DNA from: Caryophanales bacterium UBA6879
GTDB taxonomy: Bacteria > Bacillota_I > Bacilli_A > RFN20 > CAG-288
Assembly (NCBI GenBank): GCA_002449135.1
Contig: DKCH01000016.1
Span: 1-36,562, forward strand
Direction of reading: 5' to 3'
Length of the DNA stretch: 36,562 bases
Of the stretch, positions 33,810-36,562 are shown in pieces. Positions within the stretch are counted from its first letter, which is position 1, and every line of letters starts with the position of its first letter. The notes beneath the pieces were generated by a model. The model had not been told where the DNA came from and searched no databases. It was given only the letters and a program-made list of their open reading frames with translations. Made by a program: the position numbers and the translations under genes.

Positions 33810-34667
33810 ATGCCAATAAAATTAGTATTTGATACATGTGCAGATCTTTCAAATAAAGATTTACCAGAAGCAGATATTTTACCAATTCCAGTTTATATTG
33901 ATGGAAAGGAATATATTCCTTTTAAGAATTTGCAACCTGAACAATTTTTCGAATTCCAAAAAGAGGCTAAAACATTGCCTCATACTTCAGCGGTTCCTAT
34001 GATTGATGCTTTTAATTGTTTTAAATCTAATATAGAAAAAGGTAATGAAGTATTAGCAATTTTTATGGGTTCTGGTCATTCTTCTACCTATAATGTAGCT
34101 TGCTTAGCTAAAAATCAATTAGTTGATGAATTAGGGCAAGAAATAAATTCTAGAATAGAAATTATTGATTCTCAAAATGTTACTTTTCCCTATGCAGCTT
34201 TAGTTTTAGAAGCTGATAAATTAATTAAAGAAGGTAAGCTCACTTTAAAGGAAATAGCAGATAGAATTAATCTTTTGGTTCCTAAAATTCATATGAGAGC
34301 TTATATTGATGATTTAACTTACCTTAAAATGGGTGGTAGAATTTCTGGTGTTACAGCTAGTTTAGGTAATCTTTTGAATTTTAAAATTGTTATTAAAACT
34401 GGTGAAAATTTAATAGTTCCTACTGATAAATTACGTGGTCTTCCTAAAACTTATAAATGTATTGTAGATACTTTTAAGAAAGAAAATGTAGATTTTTCTT
34501 TACCAATATATATTGGACATACTAACGATTTAGAAAGAGCACAAACTTTATATAATTTAGTAGTAGAAGAAACTGGTATCAAACCAGCCAAAATAATTAA
34601 TATTGGTCCTACTGTTGGTGTTCATGTTGGTCCAGGTGCAACTGGGCTTTGTTGGTTTGTAAAATAA
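33810..34667 (+). CDS. DegV-family fatty acid-binding protein (FakB-like)
   Basis: DegV/FakB proteins bind a fatty acid and present it to the FakA kinase for acyl phosphate synthesis. The 285-aa protein matches the family: FDTCADLSNKD, LPHTSAVPMIDAF with the TSxP motif, GSGHSSTYNVA, DSQNVTFPYAALVLEA, LTYLKMGGRISGVTASLGNLLNFK and the C-terminal VHVGPGATGL. The ribosome site is AGGAGG. It is 9 bases after the MarR gene and convergent with the ATP-grasp gene, 7 bases away. No FakA is seen. Confidence 0.93.
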   Translation: MPIKLVFDTCADLSNKDLPEADILPIPVYIDGKEYIPFKNLQPEQFFEFQKEAKTLPHTSAVPMIDAFNCFKSNIEKGNEVLAIFMGSGHSSTYNVACLAKNQLVDELGQEINSRIEIIDSQNVTFPYAALVLEADKLIKEGKLTLKEIADRINLLVPKIHMRAYIDDLTYLKMGGRISGVTASLGNLLNFKIVIKTGENLIVPTDKLRGLPKTYKCIVDTFKKENVDFSLPIYIGHTNDLERAQTLYNLVVEETGIKPAKIINIGPTVGVHVGPGATGLCWFVK

Positions 34668-34674
34668 TCTTAAG

Positions 34675-35898
34675 TTATAATTTAGCTAATTTAGCTTTAT
34701 GATTTCTTTCTAAGCCAAAATGGAAAAAATCATAAACTTCATCAAGAGTCTTAAATTTTGCCATAGCAAAATAATCCCCCATCCCATCAGCTAATACTGG
34801 TGGGTTTTTATCTTCATAACAAATATAATTATGATATTTATTATTTATTTCATCCATTGAATGTTTATAATCAGCATCAAATCTTCTTCCAATGTATGCA
34901 CAATATAATGGAGGATATGAACAATCTTCTTTATTTTTATCAAAAGCAATCATATCGGCCCAAATTTTATAAATATCGATGGAATAAGCAAAATCAATCA
35001 TATCAGGTGTGTAACCACCTGGAACTCTCATATTAACTTCTAAACCATAAAGTTGACCTTTTTTGCCCAAATGAGAATCTTTTGTTAATCTAAAGAATTC
35101 AAGATGGAAGAAACGTGATTTAGCACCAAAGGCTTTAATAATTGCTTGACCTTGTTTTAATAAATCTTCTGGAATAGTCTTTGAAGTATAGTAATAAACA
35201 TCAGTATATTCAACAACAACATCCATGATAGGTAAAGGAAAAACATGATGAGTAGGATAAATAATATTTCCATGCGAATCACAAACCCCATCCAAAGAAA
35301 TTAATTCACCATCAATAAATTCTTCCATAATATATTGACGATCTTTAAATTCTTTTTCTTTTTTTGCTAAGAAGGCATCTAACTGATTTTCATTTGAAAT
35401 TTTGTATGTAAAAGAAGAACCAACACCATCATCAGGCTTAACAATTACAGGATAATTGACTTCATTAATAAATTTTAAACAATCATCTTTATTTTTAAAA
35501 AGAGTAAAACGAGCAGTCTTAATATTAGCTAATTTGTATTTTTCTTTCATTAAAGATTTATGTCTAAAATATTTAACTTGATCAAGCTTTGGGCCACTAT
35601 TAATATTAAAATCTTCTCTAAGGTGGGCATCATCTTGCATCCAGAACTCATTGTTAGATTCTAAAAAATCTATTCTTCCGTGTTTAGAAATAAAATAAGC
35701 AACAGCACGATATTTTTCATCATAATTTTTTAAATCAGAAACACAATAATAATCATCTAATGAATCTTTTAAACGTGGATCAAGGAGTTCATAAGGTTGG
35801 TCGGCAATACCAAAAACATGGACTCCATTTTCTTTTAAGGCTTTGCAAAAACGAAAATAATTATTTGGAAAATGTGGTGAGACAAAAACAAAATTCAT
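34675..35898 (-). CDS. ATP-grasp ligase of unknown substrate
   Basis: The 407-aa protein has an N-terminal Rossmann-like preATP-grasp part (SPHFPNNYFRFCKALKENGVHVFGI) and an ATP-grasp core: the Lys in YPVIVKPDDGVGSS near 150, the EEFIDGELISLDGV segment and the metal-binding Glu/Asn of GLEVNMRVPGGYTPDM. Such enzymes ligate carboxylates to amines or thiols through acyl phosphates, as in biotin carboxylase or carnosine synthase-like proteins. The substrate is not evident. It is monocistronic with AAGG upstream and convergent with the DegV gene. Confidence 0.85.
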   Translation of the reverse strand: MNFVFVSPHFPNNYFRFCKALKENGVHVFGIADQPYELLDPRLKDSLDDYYCVSDLKNYDEKYRAVAYFISKHGRIDFLESNNEFWMQDDAHLREDFNINSGPKLDQVKYFRHKSLMKEKYKLANIKTARFTLFKNKDDCLKFINEVNYPVIVKPDDGVGSSFTYKISNENQLDAFLAKKEKEFKDRQYIMEEFIDGELISLDGVCDSHGNIIYPTHHVFPLPIMDVVVEYTDVYYYTSKTIPEDLLKQGQAIIKAFGAKSRFFHLEFFRLTKDSHLGKKGQLYGLEVNMRVPGGYTPDMIDFAYSIDIYKIWADMIAFDKNKEDCSYPPLYCAYIGRRFDADYKHSMDEINNKYHNYICYEDKNPPVLADGMGDYFAMAKFKTLDEVYDFFHFGLERNHKAKLAKL

Positions 35899-36012
35899 TT
35901 CTTTTACCTTCTTTCTTTTATATTATGTAATAAAATTATTTAAAAATCAAAATTAAAAAAATTATAAAAAAATAATAAAAATAAAATATATACTTGTTGA
36001 AAGGACAAAATA

Positions 36013-36378
36013 ATGAAAACATTGAAACAAAAAGGCGAAGTAATAAAAGAAATTGCTTTTAAATACAAAAGTAATTTATCTAAACTTATTAAAGATGGAA
36101 AAAACTATGAAAATTTAAAATTTGGTTTAACTGCAACAAGTGACGCTTATTCCTTAGAAAATTTACCAGCTAATTTAGATGAACAAACTAAATATTTATT
36201 TTTAGTAAAACTCACTTTGGATGCAATAGGAGAGAAAGAAAAAGAAATCCTTAATGGTGATTTTTTCTTTCCACAAAAGAAAAAGTGGTGGGCTTTACAA
36301 TATTCTCCAGCTGTATATTATAAGGCACGTGCAAAAGCCATAGATGATTTTTACATTTTATCTAAAATATGGGCTTAA
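36013..36378 (+). CDS. Small protein with sigma-region-4-like HTH
   Basis: A 121-aa protein. The C-terminal third (LTLDAIGEKEKEILNGDFFF, KKWWALQYSPAVYYKARAKAIDDFY) has the spacing of a sigma-70 region 4 or ArpU/MG284-like helix-turn-helix: an L..L..I.L helix, an aromatic turn with WW and a recognition helix SPAVYYKARAKAI. It may be a DNA-binding regulator, but the family is only a likeness. AAAGGA lies upstream of the start. It overlaps the next frame by 10 bases. Confidence 0.6.
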   Translation: MKTLKQKGEVIKEIAFKYKSNLSKLIKDGKNYENLKFGLTATSDAYSLENLPANLDEQTKYLFLVKLTLDAIGEKEKEILNGDFFFPQKKKWWALQYSPAVYYKARAKAIDDFYILSKIWA

Positions 36379-36562
36379 GGATTTTTAAGGCTTTTCTAGG
36401 ATTAATATTATTTTTCAATACTAACATAAAAAATGATGAAAATTACATAAAAAACTTGAAGGTTGAATTGATAAATTCTGGATATATATTTTCATTTGAA
36501 TTTAACAAATTAAACTTAGAAAATGGTGAATTACAAATTACATTTAGAAAAAATCTTTTATA
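36369..36562 (+). CDS. Start of a truncated downstream gene
   Basis: The frame from ATG 36369 stays open to the last base (64 codons plus two bases). It begins with a hydrophobic stretch (RIFKAFLGLILFFNT) like a short signal or membrane anchor, followed by a polar segment with NLKVELINSGYIF. It overlaps the end of the preceding gene by 10 bases, so it would be translationally coupled. The window cuts it, so its function cannot be read. Confidence 0.5.
   Translation, partial: MGLRIFKAFLGLILFFNTNIKNDENYIKNLKVELINSGYIFSFEFNKLNLENGELQITFRKNLL

Noticed and set aside
1..36562. CRISPR array
   Set aside because: I saw no regularly spaced direct repeats of the needed length and no cas genes.
1..36562. 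Mycoplasma-type code with TGA as Trp
   Set aside because: TGA is used as a stop in hrcA and malQ at positions that fit the downstream gene starts, and Trp is encoded by TGG.

Overview
The window is a stretch of very A+T-rich bacterial chromosome, judged by eye and not computed. It looks like housekeeping core from a low-GC Gram-positive in the Bacilli/Mollicutes-like range, for example an uncultured gut Bacilli/RF39-type or Erysipelotrichia-type lineage. The supporting signs are Bacillus-type gene orders (hrcA-grpE-dnaK-dnaJ, alaS-ruvX-DUF1292, ylbF-rsmD-coaD), RNase J, a T-box leader, a CIRCE operator, a CcpA-type cre site and a DegV/FakB-like protein. TGA is a normal stop (it ends hrcA and malQ), so this is not a Mycoplasma-type code. 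The species cannot be named from the sequence alone.

Layout. 1-340: a truncated gene end and a motif-rich remnant, possibly from an insertion sequence. 349-507: tRNA-Phe and tRNA-Asp on the minus strand. 614-5494: HrcA-controlled chaperone operon behind a promoter with one good and one degenerate CIRCE, with an attenuating terminator between dnaK and dnaJ. 5516-8030: HIT hydrolase, an orphan 435-aa protein and a Sir2 deacetylase. 8110-13327: T-box-controlled alaS with ruvX, a DUF1292 protein carrying a Cys/His-rich tail and exoA, followed by nadK. 13434-15208: a compact AbrB/ABC-ATPase/ABC-2-permease cassette with its own near-consensus promoter and less A+T-biased codons, probably acquired. 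15551-20079: rnj-maf and def on the minus strand, ylbF-rsmD-coaD on the plus strand, closed by an elaborate hairpin. 20097-21378: a membrane-anchored protein of unknown function, an unannotated small RNA with a perfect consensus promoter and an embedded cre site, and tRNA-Thr. 21473-28087: a large lipoprotein, a 6S-like RNA, and tkt-malQ-pseudouridine synthase. 28140-36562: a membrane protein and a glycosyltransferase, typA-mreB on the minus strand, a MarR/DegV pair resembling fatty-acid control, an unassigned ATP-grasp enzyme, and a small HTH-like gene overlapping a truncated last gene.

Most of the window serves protein quality control, translation, tRNA charging, RNA turnover, cofactor synthesis and sugar metabolism. 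The least explained element is the small RNA on the minus strand at about 20986-21134. It has a cre site inside a perfect promoter, a 5' hairpin, a hairpin presenting a C-rich loop and an intrinsic terminator. Its loop is complementary to the ribosome-binding sites of dnaJ and of the glycosyltransferase gene. It reads like a catabolite-controlled, translation-targeting regulatory RNA.
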